From NCBI RefSeq assembly GCF_004912135.1, contig NZ_STGU01000005.1, forward strand, positions 186,001-250,000: DNA of 64,000 nucleotides. Direction: 5' to 3'. Made by a program: the position numbers and the translations under genes. The DNA comes from Rhizobium rosettiformans W3. Its GTDB lineage: Bacteria; Pseudomonadota; Alphaproteobacteria; Rhizobiales; Rhizobiaceae. The notes under the pieces are model-generated. The model did not search any database. It worked only from the letters and a program-made list of their open reading frames with translations, and was not told where the DNA came from. Positions 38,023-46,089 of the stretch are shown here, piece after piece (within the stretch, counting starts at the first letter, position 1; every line of letters begins with the position of its first letter).

Positions 38023-39696
38023 ATGTATCGTTATGACGAATTCGACCACGCCTTCGTATCGGCGCGCGTAGAGCAGTTTCGCGACCAGGTGGCCCGCCGC
38101 CTCTCCGGTGAACTTGCCGAAGACGCCTTCAAGCCGCTGCGCCTGATGAACGGCGTCTATCTCCAGCTCCACGCCTATATGCTGCGCGTCGCCATTCCCT
38201 ATGGCACGCTGAATTCGAAGCAGATGCGCATGCTGGCCCATATCGCCCGCAAATACGACCGTGGTTATGGACACTTCACCACCCGCCAGAACATCCAGTA
38301 CAACTGGCCGAAGCTTTCGGACACGCCCGACATCCTGACCGATCTCGCAAGCGTCGAGATGCATGCCATCCAGACCTCGGGCAACTGCATCCGCAACGTT
38401 ACCGCCGACCATTTCGCCGGGGCTGCCGCCGATGAAGTCGCCGATCCGCGTCCCTATGCCGAAATCCTGCGCCAGTGGTCCTCGCTGCATCCGGAATTCT
38501 CCTTCCTGCCGCGCAAGTTCAAGATCGCCGTTACCGGCGCCGAGAAGGACCGTGCCGCGATCCAGGTGCATGACATCGGTCTGCATCTTAAGAAGAATGA
38601 AGCTGGCGAACTCGGCTTTGCTGTCTATGTCGGCGGTGGCCAGGGCCGCACGCCGCTGATCGCCAAGAAGATCCGCGACTTCCTGCCCGAAGCCGATCTC
38701 CTGACCTACATCACCGCGATCGTGCGCGTGTACAATCTGCATGGCCGTCGCGACAACAAGTACAAGGCCCGCATCAAGATCCTGGTGCATGAAACCGGCG
38801 TCGAGGAGCTGACTCGTCAGGTCGAGGCCGAGTTTGACCAGATCCGCGACAGCGAGCTGAAGCTGCCGGAAGGCGATATCCGCGCCATCGAGACCTATTT
38901 CGCTCCGCCGGCACTCGCTGCCCGCGCCGATGGTTGGGATGCCCTTGCCCGCGCGCAGAAGGCAGATGCCGCCTTCGCCGCCTGGGTGCGCCACAATGTC
39001 CAGGAACATCGCCACCCGGATTATGCCATGGTGACGATGTCGCTGAAGCCGATCGGCGGTACGCCGGGCGATGCCTCGGACGCCCAGATGGATCTGGTGG
39101 CCGACCTTGCCGAAACCTATGCCTTCGACGAGATCCGCGTCAGCCACGAGCAGAACCTGATCCTGCCACATGTCGCCAAGGGTGATCTCTATCCGCTCTA
39201 TCAGGCGCTGGAGAAGGCCGGCCTCGCGACGGCCAATTCCAACCTCATCACCGACATGATCGCCTGTCCCGGCTTGGACTACTGCGCGCTTGCCAACGCG
39301 CGCTCGATTCCGGTCGCCCAGGCGATCTCCGAGCGCTTTGGCTCCCAGGCCCGCCAGGAAGAGATCGGCCAGCTCAAGATCAAGATCTCCGGCTGCATCA
39401 ATGCCTGCGGGCACCACCATGTCGGCCATATCGGCCTGCTCGGCGTCGAGAAGAAGGGTGCCGAACTCTACCAGATCACGCTGGGCGGGTCCGGCGACGA
39501 AAACTCCTCGATCGGCGAAATCATCGGTCGCGGCTTCGAACCGGAAAAGGTAACCGATGCGGTCGAGACGATCGTCGATACCTATCTCGGCCTGCGCCTC
39601 GACCCGAAGGAAACCTTCCTCGAAGCCTATCGGCGCGTCGGCCCCAAGCCGTTCAAGGAGGCGCTTTATGGCAACGCTTCTGTCGAAGCCGCGTGA
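38023..39696 (+). CDS. cysI: Nitrite/sulfite reductase hemoprotein
   Basis: Siroheme and [4Fe-4S] reductase of 557 residues that carries out the six-electron reduction of sulfite to sulfide (or nitrite to ammonium). Cluster/siroheme ligands appear in ACPGLDYC and ISGCINACGHHH, giving the Cx5C...Cx3C arrangement, and the FTTRQNIQ substrate-site motif is present. The siroheme synthase and ferredoxin-NADP reductase genes in the same cluster supply cofactor and electrons. Sulfite is the more likely substrate given the assimilatory cys-type context, but nitrite cannot be excluded. Confidence 0.93.
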   Translation: MYRYDEFDHAFVSARVEQFRDQVARRLSGELAEDAFKPLRLMNGVYLQLHAYMLRVAIPYGTLNSKQMRMLAHIARKYDRGYGHFTTRQNIQYNWPKLSDTPDILTDLASVEMHAIQTSGNCIRNVTADHFAGAAADEVADPRPYAEILRQWSSLHPEFSFLPRKFKIAVTGAEKDRAAIQVHDIGLHLKKNEAGELGFAVYVGGGQGRTPLIAKKIRDFLPEADLLTYITAIVRVYNLHGRRDNKYKARIKILVHETGVEELTRQVEAEFDQIRDSELKLPEGDIRAIETYFAPPALAARADGWDALARAQKADAAFAAWVRHNVQEHRHPDYAMVTMSLKPIGGTPGDASDAQMDLVADLAETYAFDEIRVSHEQNLILPHVAKGDLYPLYQALEKAGLATANSNLITDMIACPGLDYCALANARSIPVAQAISERFGSQARQEEIGQLKIKISGCINACGHHHVGHIGLLGVEKKGAELYQITLGGSGDENSSIGEIIGRGFEPEKVTDAVETIVDTYLGLRLDPKETFLEAYRRVGPKPFKEALYGNASVEAA

Positions 39697-39709
39697 GACT
39701 GGAAAAAGT

Positions 39710-40222
39710 ATGACCAAGATCTGGAAAGAAACCGGTTTCGTCGATGGCGACATCTGGGTAACCGAAACGGAAGAGCGTAAGGCAGGCGAGGGCGAAAAGG
39801 CCCTGCTGCCACTTGAGGCCTTCCTGGAAGCGGTCGCTGAAACCAATGACGTCGGCCTCGGCGTTTTGGTCGCGCCCGCTGATGACGTGAAGAAGCTGGA
39901 GCCGCATCTCGACCGCATCGCGTTGATCGCCGTGGCTTTCCCGGCCTTCAATGATGGCCGTGGCTTCAGCCATGCCACGCTGTTGCGCGAGCGCCTCGGC
40001 TATGCCGGCGAACTGCGCGCCGTCGGCGACGTGCTGATCGACCAGGTGCCGCTGATGCTGCGCACCGGCTTCGACAGCTTTGCCGTAACCAACCCGGTGG
40101 CCCAGCGGCGGCTTGCAGAAAACTGTCTCATGGGCGTTGCCCAGCGCTACCAGCCGACGGCTCGAGATTCGCAAGCCGTCGGTGGTTTCAGCTGGCGTCG
40201 CCTCGGCTCCACTGGCGCCTGA
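39710..40222 (+). CDS. DUF934 family protein
   Basis: A 170-residue protein of DUF934, seen in the motif AFNDGRGFSHATLLRERLGY and ending WRRLGSTGA. The family is tightly linked to cysI and cysH in proteobacteria and is thought to help assimilatory sulfate reduction, though its biochemical role is unknown. The ATG at 39710 follows GGAAAAAG and lies 13 bases after cysI. A cysH (APS reductase) gene, which usually sits between or near these genes, is absent here. Confidence 0.87.
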   Translation: MTKIWKETGFVDGDIWVTETEERKAGEGEKALLPLEAFLEAVAETNDVGLGVLVAPADDVKKLEPHLDRIALIAVAFPAFNDGRGFSHATLLRERLGYAGELRAVGDVLIDQVPLMLRTGFDSFAVTNPVAQRRLAENCLMGVAQRYQPTARDSQAVGGFSWRRLGSTGA

Positions 40223-40255
40223 GACATATAAAAACCGCTATTGAAGGGCGGCGAA

Positions 40256-40269
40256 TTGACCTCGGTCAA
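40256..40269. promoter_or_regulatory. FNR/FixK-like box upstream of fpr
   Basis: TTGAC-CTCG-GTCAA satisfies the core TTGA-N6-TCAA and is a perfect palindrome in its arms, though both inner bases differ from TTGAT-N4-ATCAA. It lies 125 bases upstream of fpr, in the 171-base gap after the DUF934 gene. Confidence 0.45.
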
Positions 40270-40393
40270 GGTTGCCGCCTTCGCTTTAACGGATATCTTG
40301 GCTGCGAAATGCGCATGCCGGCTGAATTGTGGAATGGGACGGTCTGGATTATAGGCTTGGTCCCAATCGACTGAACGATGGGACCGACAGCCT

Positions 40394-41206
40394 ATGAATG
40401 CTCCTGTGAAGACCGACAACGCCGAACTGATCGTGCCCGAGGGCGTCTATGCCGAAACGGTTCTGAGCGTCACGCACTATACCGACCGCCTGTTCCGCTT
40501 CCGCATGACCCGTCCCGCCGGCTTTCGCTTCCGCTCCGGCGAGTTCGCGATGATCGGTCTGATGGTCGAGGGTAAGCCGATCTACCGCGCCTATTCGATC
40601 GCGAGCCCCTCCTGGGACGAGGAGCTCGAATTCTTCTCGATCAAGGTTCCGGACGGCCCCCTGACCCAGCACCTGCAGCGCATCCAGCCGGGTGACACGG
40701 TGCTGATGCGCAAGAAGCCGACCGGCACGCTGGTGCTGGATGCTCTGACCCCGGGCAAGCGCCTCTACATGTTCTCGACCGGCACCGGCATCGCACCCTT
40801 CGCGAGCCTGATCCGTGACCCGGAAACCTATGAGAAGTTCGAGGAAGTTATCCTCACCCATACCTGCCGCGACGTCGCCGAACTGAAATACGGCTTCGAT
40901 CTGGTCGAGGAAATCAAGAACCACGAATTCCTCGCCGAACTTGTTGGCGACAAGCTCAAGCACTATGCGACGGTCACCCGCGAAGACTTCCCCTTCAAGG
41001 GCCGCATCACGGACCTGATCGCAAACGGCAAGATGTTCACCGACCTTGGCGTCCCCCCGCTCGACCCGGCGATCGACCGCGGCATGATTTGCGGTTCGAC
41101 GGCAATGCTGAAGGACACCAAGGAACTGCTGGAAAAGGCAGGACTGACCGAAGGCGCCAACAACAAGCCGGCGGAATTCGTCATCGAGCGCGCCTTTGTC
41201 GGCTGA
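40394..41206 (+). CDS. fpr: Ferredoxin/flavodoxin--NADP+ reductase
   Basis: FAD enzyme of 270 residues that exchanges electrons between NADPH and ferredoxin/flavodoxin, likely feeding CysI here. FAD-binding motif RAYSIASPSWDEELEFF, NADP-binding region FSTGTGIAPFASLIRDPE, and the terminal VERAFVG of the bacterial subclass I family. It has its own promoter region with a possible FNR-like box, which would fit an oxygen-regulated electron supply. A clear terminator follows at 41232-41257. Confidence 0.95.
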   Translation: MNAPVKTDNAELIVPEGVYAETVLSVTHYTDRLFRFRMTRPAGFRFRSGEFAMIGLMVEGKPIYRAYSIASPSWDEELEFFSIKVPDGPLTQHLQRIQPGDTVLMRKKPTGTLVLDALTPGKRLYMFSTGTGIAPFASLIRDPETYEKFEEVILTHTCRDVAELKYGFDLVEEIKNHEFLAELVGDKLKHYATVTREDFPFKGRITDLIANGKMFTDLGVPPLDPAIDRGMICGSTAMLKDTKELLEKAGLTEGANNKPAEFVIERAFVG

Positions 41207-41231
41207 TACAACAGCAAATCACTGAAACGGA

Positions 41232-41257
41232 AAGGGCGCCCTGCGGCGCCCTTTTTC
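41232..41257 (+). terminator. Rho-independent terminator of fpr
   Basis: AAAGGGCGCC pairs with GGCGCCCTTT around CTGC, followed by TTCATTT. It lies 26 bases after the fpr stop and before the convergent methyltransferase gene. Confidence 0.85.
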
Positions 41258-41279
41258 ATTTCAGTGGATTGGTCTTGCC

Positions 41280-42299
41280 TCAGTTGCCGCGACGACGGCT
41301 GCGGCGGCCGCCTTCCTGTGCGCCGCTCTCGTCGGCGGTCTTGTTGCGCAGCGGTCCGATCCGCTCAACGATGACCTCGAGCGTCGGGCGCGGACCCGGG
41401 GTGTAGTCATCGAGTGCCTGGCGCATCGCAGCCAGATGGCCACAGGATGTGCCGCAGCAGCCGCCGATGATCTTGGCGCCGGCGTCGCGCGCGAGCCGGG
41501 CATAATCGGCCATCAGCGGCGGCGTGCCGGAATAGAAGATCTCCGAGCCACGGAATTCCGGAATGCCGCAATTGCCCTTGACGATGACCGTGGCATCCGG
41601 ATTGGCGCTCGTCATGTCGAGCAGGCTCTGCAGGATGTCGGAGGCGCCCACGCCGCAATTGGCACCAACGGCCAACGGGCCTGAGCCAATGTCCGCAGCC
41701 ACACCGTGAATGTCCTTCGGATGCAGACCCATCATCGTCTTTCCGGCCGTGTCGAACGAACCGGTGAACGTGTAGGGTAAGCCAACCTTGACGGCGGCTT
41801 CGGCCGCAGCACGGATTTCCTCCGGCGACGACATGGTTTCGATCCAGGCCACGTCGGCACCACCGGCCTTCAGGCCTTCCATCTGCTCGACAAAGGCTGC
41901 GACCGCATCCTCGTAGGAGAGGGCGCCAAGCGGGATAAGCAACTCGCCGGTCGGGCCGACGGAACCGGCGACGATCACCTTGCGCGGCGCCTTGTCGGCG
42001 ACCGAACGGGCAATCTCGGCTGCCTTCTTGTTCAGCTCATGAACCCGGTTCTCGGCATGGTGCAGCTTCAGACGATGGCGCGTGCCACCGAAGGAATTCG
42101 TGAGGATGATGTCGGCACCGGCATCGACGAAATCCTGGTGCAGCTTGACGATCTTTTCCGGCTGCGCCTCGTTCCAGAGCTCCGGCGCCTCGCCGGCCTC
42201 AAGGCCCTGAGCGAAGAGATTAGTCCCGGTCGCGCCGTCGGCGAGCAGCACGCCTTTTTCGGCCAGAAGTTCGGAAAGCGGATTGGACGGACTTGCCAT
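41280..42299 (-). CDS. bmt: Betaine--homocysteine S-methyltransferase-type enzyme
   Basis: Zinc-dependent homocysteine methyltransferase of 339 residues. Motifs: GATGTNLF near the N-terminus, and the zinc cysteines in GANCGVG and GGCCGTS. Because it lies next to a choline/betaine transporter on the same strand, betaine is the likely methyl donor, giving methionine and dimethylglycine; S-methylmethionine or other donors remain possible. The ATG at 42299 follows AGAGGAACC and starts a well-conserved MASPSNPLSELLAEKG. A near-terminal Arg-rich tail ends the protein. A perfect 10-bp inverted repeat 28 bases upstream is a probable operator. Confidence 0.88.
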   Translation of the reverse strand: MASPSNPLSELLAEKGVLLADGATGTNLFAQGLEAGEAPELWNEAQPEKIVKLHQDFVDAGADIILTNSFGGTRHRLKLHHAENRVHELNKKAAEIARSVADKAPRKVIVAGSVGPTGELLIPLGALSYEDAVAAFVEQMEGLKAGGADVAWIETMSSPEEIRAAAEAAVKVGLPYTFTGSFDTAGKTMMGLHPKDIHGVAADIGSGPLAVGANCGVGASDILQSLLDMTSANPDATVIVKGNCGIPEFRGSEIFYSGTPPLMADYARLARDAGAKIIGGCCGTSCGHLAAMRQALDDYTPGPRPTLEVIVERIGPLRNKTADESGAQEGGRRSRRRGN

Positions 42300-42326
42300 G
42301 GAGGTTCCTCTGATTGTCATGCTGAT

Positions 42327-42348
42327 CATATAAAGAAGTCTTTATATG
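42327..42348. promoter_or_regulatory. Perfect inverted repeat before bmt (SahR-like operator)
   Basis: CATATAAAGA at 42327-42336 is followed after AG by its exact reverse complement, TCTTTATATG, at 42339-42348. It begins 28 bases upstream of the bmt start. The motif resembles operators of ArsR-family S-adenosylhomocysteine-responsive SahR regulators reported in front of methionine-cycle genes in proteobacteria; that identification is from memory of the motif type. The regulator gene is not in this window. Confidence 0.7.
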
Positions 42349-42369
42349 GTTTCAATCACCAAAACGATA

Positions 42370-42394
42370 GCGGCCCCGCTGAGGGCGGGGCCGC
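42370..42394 (-). terminator. Terminator-like hairpin after choV
   Basis: GCGGCCCCGC (42370-42379) and GCGGGGCCGC (42385-42394) form a ten-base-pair stem with loop TGAGG. On the minus strand it is followed by TATCGTTTTGG, a modest U-rich run. It lies 31 bases after the choV stop and would partly separate choXWV from bmt. Confidence 0.7.
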
Positions 42395-42424
42395 ATGGGA
42401 GTAGGGACCGCAAGTCAGCCGCCG

Positions 42425-43477
42425 TCAGGCCGCCGCCATCTGCGTGTCTTCATGCGACTTGGGCTTGACCATCGCCGCGATGATCTGCTGCAGGTCGACG
42501 CGACCGATCGGAGCGCCAGCATCATCGGTGACGAGAACGCTCGACTGATGCGCGTCGGTCATGATGCGTGCGGCGGCCTCGAGCACCGTGGCACCCGGCA
42601 GCGAGAGACCCTCGCTCTGACCGGAAACCGGTCCCATGATCGTATCCAGCCGGATGACGCGGCCGCGGTTCACTTCCTTGACGAAGGCCGAGATGTAGTC
42701 GTCGGCCGGCTGCAGCACGATCTCCTGACCCGAGCCCTGCTGGATGACTTCGCCATCCCTCAGGATCGCGATCTTGTCGCCGAGACGCAGTGCTTCGTCG
42801 AGGTCGTGGGTGATGAAGACCACGGTCTTCTTCAACTCCTGCTGCAGATCCAGCAGAACCGTCTGCATGTCGACGCGGATCAGCGGGTCGAGTGCTGAAT
42901 AAGCTTCGTCCATCAGGAGGATGTCGGCGTCGTTAGAGAGTGCTCTGGCAAGCCCGACACGCTGCTGCATGCCGCCCGAAAGCTGGTTCGGATAATGGCC
43001 TTCGAAGCCGGAGAGACCAACACGATCGATCCAGCGACGGCCGATGTCCTCGCTCTTCGAGCGCGGGATTCCCTGTATATCCAGACCATAGACGGTGTTT
43101 TCGAGCACGGTCCGGTGCGGGAGCAGGGCGAACTTCTGGAAGACCATCGCTGTCTTGTGACGACGGAATTCGCGAAGCTCCGTGGGGTTCATCCGACAGA
43201 CATCGACGCCGTCATAGAGCACTTCGCCGGAAGTCGGCTCGATCAGCCGGTTGATATGCCGGATGAGCGTGGACTTGCCGGAGCCGGAAAGACCCATGAC
43301 AACGGTGATGCCGCCACCGGGCATCTGGATGTTGATGTCCTTCAGACCCAGAACGTGGCCATGGGTCTCGTTCAGTTCCGCCTTCGACATGCCGGCCTTC
43401 ACCTGGTCGATGAAGGCAGACCCATCAGGTCCGAAGATCTTGTAAAGATTGCGGATCTCGATGTCGTGACTAGCCAT
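42425..43477 (-). CDS. choV: Choline/glycine-betaine ABC transporter, ATP-binding protein
   Basis: ATPase subunit of an osmoprotectant-family (ProV/OpuAA) importer, 350 residues. Walker A GLSGSGKST at residues 62-70, signature LSGGMQQRVGLARAL and Walker B ILLMDEAYSALD are intact. A C-terminal CBS-like part (ATVLEAAARIMTDAHQSSVLVTDD) is typical of ProV-type ATPases and may sense ionic strength. The ATG at 43477 overlaps the choW stop by eight bases. Order and composition match the choXWV choline system of Sinorhizobium. Confidence 0.93.
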   Translation of the reverse strand: MASHDIEIRNLYKIFGPDGSAFIDQVKAGMSKAELNETHGHVLGLKDINIQMPGGGITVVMGLSGSGKSTLIRHINRLIEPTSGEVLYDGVDVCRMNPTELREFRRHKTAMVFQKFALLPHRTVLENTVYGLDIQGIPRSKSEDIGRRWIDRVGLSGFEGHYPNQLSGGMQQRVGLARALSNDADILLMDEAYSALDPLIRVDMQTVLLDLQQELKKTVVFITHDLDEALRLGDKIAILRDGEVIQQGSGQEIVLQPADDYISAFVKEVNRGRVIRLDTIMGPVSGQSEGLSLPGATVLEAAARIMTDAHQSSVLVTDDAGAPIGRVDLQQIIAAMVKPKSHEDTQMAAA

Positions 43478-44384
43478 GGACCACCTCCGTATGGCGCTGA
43501 AGGCGCTTGCCATAAGCCTGGCTGGCGCGGTCGAAGATGATGGCAATGGCAACCAATGCAAAGCCGTTGAGGAACCCAATGGTCAAGAACTGGTTGGAGA
43601 TAGCCTGGAGAACATTCTTGCCGAGACCACCGACACCGATCATCGAGGCAACGACGACCATGGCGAGCGACATCATGATGGTCTGGTTGATGCCGGCCAT
43701 GACGGTTGGCAGGGCGAGCGGGATCTGCACGTTGAACAGCTTCTGGCGCGGAGAGGAGCCGAAGGCGTCGGCCGCTTCCAGAACTTCACGGTCGACGAGC
43801 CGGATGCCGAGATTGGTCAGGCGGATCATCGGCGGGACGGCATAGATGACGACGGCGATGACGCCCGGCACCTTGCCAATGCCGAAGATCATGACGACGG
43901 GGATCAGGTAGACGAAGCTCGGCATCGTCTGCATGACGTCGAGGATCGGGTTGACCACCGACTGCGCTCGATCCGAACGGGCCATCAGAATGCCGATCGG
44001 GATACCGATGGCGATCGCAAGCAAGGTGGAGACGGTCACAATGGCGAGGGTCACCATCGTATCCTCCCACAGGCCGACAAAGCCGATGAACAGCATGCCG
44101 ATGATCGTCAGGGCGACGATCCGCATATTGCGGCTGGTCAGATAGACGATCAGCACCATCGCCGCGAGGATAATGAACCATGGGGTATTGACGAACAGGG
44201 CTTCGAGCCAGTTCAGAAAAAGCTGGAGTGGATTGGTGACGGCGTCGATCACGTTGCCATAGGCGCGGACGAAGCCCTTGAAACTGTCGTCGACACTTTT
44301 GCGCACTCCGCGCATGACTGAGTCGTCGATCTCCGGAAACCTGCAGAGCAGTTCCGGCAAATAATTGCATAGACTAGAAGCCAT
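43470..44384 (-). CDS. choW: Choline/glycine-betaine ABC transporter, permease
   Basis: Inner-membrane permease of 304 residues with about six or seven transmembrane segments and the EAA-type loop (EAADAFGSSPRQKLFNVQIPLALPTVMAG). It resembles ProW/ChoW. It is the middle gene of choX-choW-choV on the minus strand and overlaps choV. A 220-base gap with a strong stem-loop separates it from choX. Confidence 0.93.
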   Translation of the reverse strand: MASSLCNYLPELLCRFPEIDDSVMRGVRKSVDDSFKGFVRAYGNVIDAVTNPLQLFLNWLEALFVNTPWFIILAAMVLIVYLTSRNMRIVALTIIGMLFIGFVGLWEDTMVTLAIVTVSTLLAIAIGIPIGILMARSDRAQSVVNPILDVMQTMPSFVYLIPVVMIFGIGKVPGVIAVVIYAVPPMIRLTNLGIRLVDREVLEAADAFGSSPRQKLFNVQIPLALPTVMAGINQTIMMSLAMVVVASMIGVGGLGKNVLQAISNQFLTIGFLNGFALVAIAIIFDRASQAYGKRLQRHTEVVHG

Positions 44385-44560
44385 CTCTTTCCCCTTTTCG
44401 ACCCCCGCTTGTTTGGCGTTTCCAACGCTGCAGTGAGCCCTGACGGCGGTGCCGTGTTCCCGAGAAGAGAGGCTAGTCGAGTTCCGGAAGGGAATTCATG
44501 CCGTCTGCGACGTCGGGAGTCGTTCAATGGCGTGATGCGGCATGCCGCTTCGCAGAAAGC

Positions 44561-44584
44561 GCGGCGGGCTTTTGAGCCCGCCGC
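44561..44584 (-). other. Intergenic stem-loop between choX and choW
   Basis: GCGGCGGGCT (44561-44570) and AGCCCGCCGC (44575-44584) form a ten-base-pair stem around TTTG, 20 bases after the choX stop. On the minus strand it lacks a long U run, so it is more likely an mRNA-stabilising or partially terminating element that raises binding protein over membrane subunits, as seen in other ABC operons. Confidence 0.65.
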
Positions 44585-44604
44585 ATTGTCAACTCAAGTA
44601 AGGC

Positions 44605-45603
44605 TCAGAGAGCTGCCTTGACCTTCTCGGCGACCTCAGGAGCGACCCAAGTGGTCCACATTTCCGGATAGGTTTCGAGGAAGTGCTTGGCGCCGTCTTC
44701 GTTGGTGCCCTGGTTTTCTTCCATCCAGGCGAGAACCTTGCCGACGGTCGCGTTGTCCCACTTGCGGGTCTTTACGTAGTCCATGGCAACGCCGGCCTTT
44801 TCGGAGAAGCCCTTGGTCACGACGGTATAGACGTCGGAAACCGGATAAGCATTGACCTTCGGGTCGGCGCAATCCGGAACGGCGGTGCAGGCATCCCAGC
44901 TCGCCTTGTCGTGCTCGACGCCGAAGGACAGCTTCACCATCTCGTACTTGCCGAGGATAGCGGTCGGAGCCCAGTAGTAGCCGAGCCAGCCCTTCTTGTT
45001 TTCAAACGCGTTGGCGATCGAGCCGTCGAGACCGGCAGCCGAGCCGGTGTCAACCAGTTCGAAGCCCTTATCCTGTGCGCCGAGGGCCCGATAGAGGTTG
45101 GCGGTCGAGACCTGGCAGTTCCAGCCGGACGGGCAGTTGGTGACGGCACCCTTGGACGGATCTTCCGGAGCCGGGAAGAGATCCGGGCGGGCCAGGGCAT
45201 CCTGCACCGTCTTGATTTCCGGATGTTCGTCGGCCAGGAACTTCGGGATCCACCAGCCTTCGACACCGCCGTCAGACAAAAGCGGTGCAGCCTGGATCAG
45301 GCGGCCTTCAGCGATGGCCTCGTCGAGCGCGGTGCGCACGGCGTTGACCCAGAACTCCGGCGCCATGTCCGGCTGTCCTTTTTCGTTCATGGAGGCGAAG
45401 GTCGGCATGGTGTCGCCGGTCACGACGGTCACATTGCAGCCATAGCCGTTTTCCAGAATGATCTTGTCGACGTAAGCGGCGACGCCGGCCGAGGCCCAGT
45501 TCATTTCTGCGATGGAAACATCGCCGCACTCGGCAGCCTGGGCAGAGCCCGCAACTGCGTAGAGACCCGCGGCGAGAATGGTGGAAGCGATCAGCTTCTT
45601 CAT
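44605..45603 (-). CDS. choX: Choline/glycine-betaine ABC transporter, substrate-binding protein
   Basis: Periplasmic binding protein of 332 residues. A Sec signal peptide ends at AQA (residue 23). The mature protein begins AECGDVSIAEMNWAS and has the OpuAC/ChoX-type pattern with a disulfide-capable Cys pair and the tryptophan-rich ligand box (GYYWAPTAILGKY). Choline is the preferred ligand of the Sinorhizobium homologue; betaine is the alternative. Upstream on the minus strand, AAGAC and GTCTT (45609-45624) place the ribosome-binding site GGGAGG in a hairpin loop. Confidence 0.93.
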   Translation of the reverse strand: MKKLIASTILAAGLYAVAGSAQAAECGDVSIAEMNWASAGVAAYVDKIILENGYGCNVTVVTGDTMPTFASMNEKGQPDMAPEFWVNAVRTALDEAIAEGRLIQAAPLLSDGGVEGWWIPKFLADEHPEIKTVQDALARPDLFPAPEDPSKGAVTNCPSGWNCQVSTANLYRALGAQDKGFELVDTGSAAGLDGSIANAFENKKGWLGYYWAPTAILGKYEMVKLSFGVEHDKASWDACTAVPDCADPKVNAYPVSDVYTVVTKGFSEKAGVAMDYVKTRKWDNATVGKVLAWMEENQGTNEDGAKHFLETYPEMWTTWVAPEVAEKVKAAL

Positions 45604-45960
45604 GGAGTAAGACCTCCCAGTCTTATCTTGCAGCGTTCATCGGGACGGGCAGAAACGGCTACTGCGGACCGTTCTGCCAATTTGCACTGGCTTCGGATGT
45701 CGGTCGGGGCGCGTCACGCCGACCCGCATCCTTGCAACCGGGCCTTGTCGTAAGAGGCTGAGCGCCTGTCGACCGCATGTTACGTCCTTAAGCCTACGTC
45801 TTTGGTTTTGAAAATCAACCTCTCGCCGCGGCCGGTGGGCATGTCGTGCCCGGAACCAAGCTGTTGTTGCGACTGAATTTGCCGCATTTTCGATGTCTGG
45901 CGAGGTCAACCCGCTCAAGAGACGGGCAGTTGCTCACGACGGAGCAGAAGCTTCGAAAAC

Positions 45961-46034
45961 TCGCCCTCTCACCTGAGACTTAGGGTATCTCAGCTGCGTC
46001 AATATGACGAGAGGGCGCCTGCTTTCACGCAGGC
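45961..46034. other. Nested inverted repeats, candidate structured RNA element
   Basis: CGCCCTCTC (45962-45970) pairs with GAGAGGGCG (46009-46017). Inside it CTGAGA (45973-45978) pairs with TCTCAG (45988-45993). Directly beside it GCCTGC (46017-46022) pairs with GCAGGC (46029-46034). The stems are compatible with one folded RNA on either strand. On the minus strand it would lie in the leader of choX or downstream of the 39-codon ORF. The CTGAGATACCC string on the minus strand is reminiscent of a THI box but the rest of that riboswitch is absent. Confidence 0.35.
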
Positions 46035-46089
46035 ACAAAAAAAATTGAAAAAAAGCTTAGGAAGGATGGCTGCTAACGGTCCGGTAACA

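Noticed and set aside
37414..39978. An 854-codon minus-strand frame opposite cysG, DUF2849 and cysI
   Set aside because: Same artefact of high-GC third positions; the plus-strand genes are clearly recognised.
45637..45918. 93-codon minus-strand frame upstream of choX
   Set aside because: No ribosome-binding site, no recognisable similarity, and Arg-rich composition typical of random GC-rich open frames.
45961..46017. TPP (THI-box) riboswitch upstream of choX
   Set aside because: CTGAGATACCC is present on the minus strand, but the GAACCTGATC-type second box and the normal stem order are absent, and choX is not a thiamine gene.
46017..46044. Hairpin GCCTGC/GCAGGC beside eight A residues as a terminator
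   Set aside because: On the plus strand the stem is followed by A residues, and on the minus strand the U run comes before the stem, so neither direction fits a rho-independent terminator.
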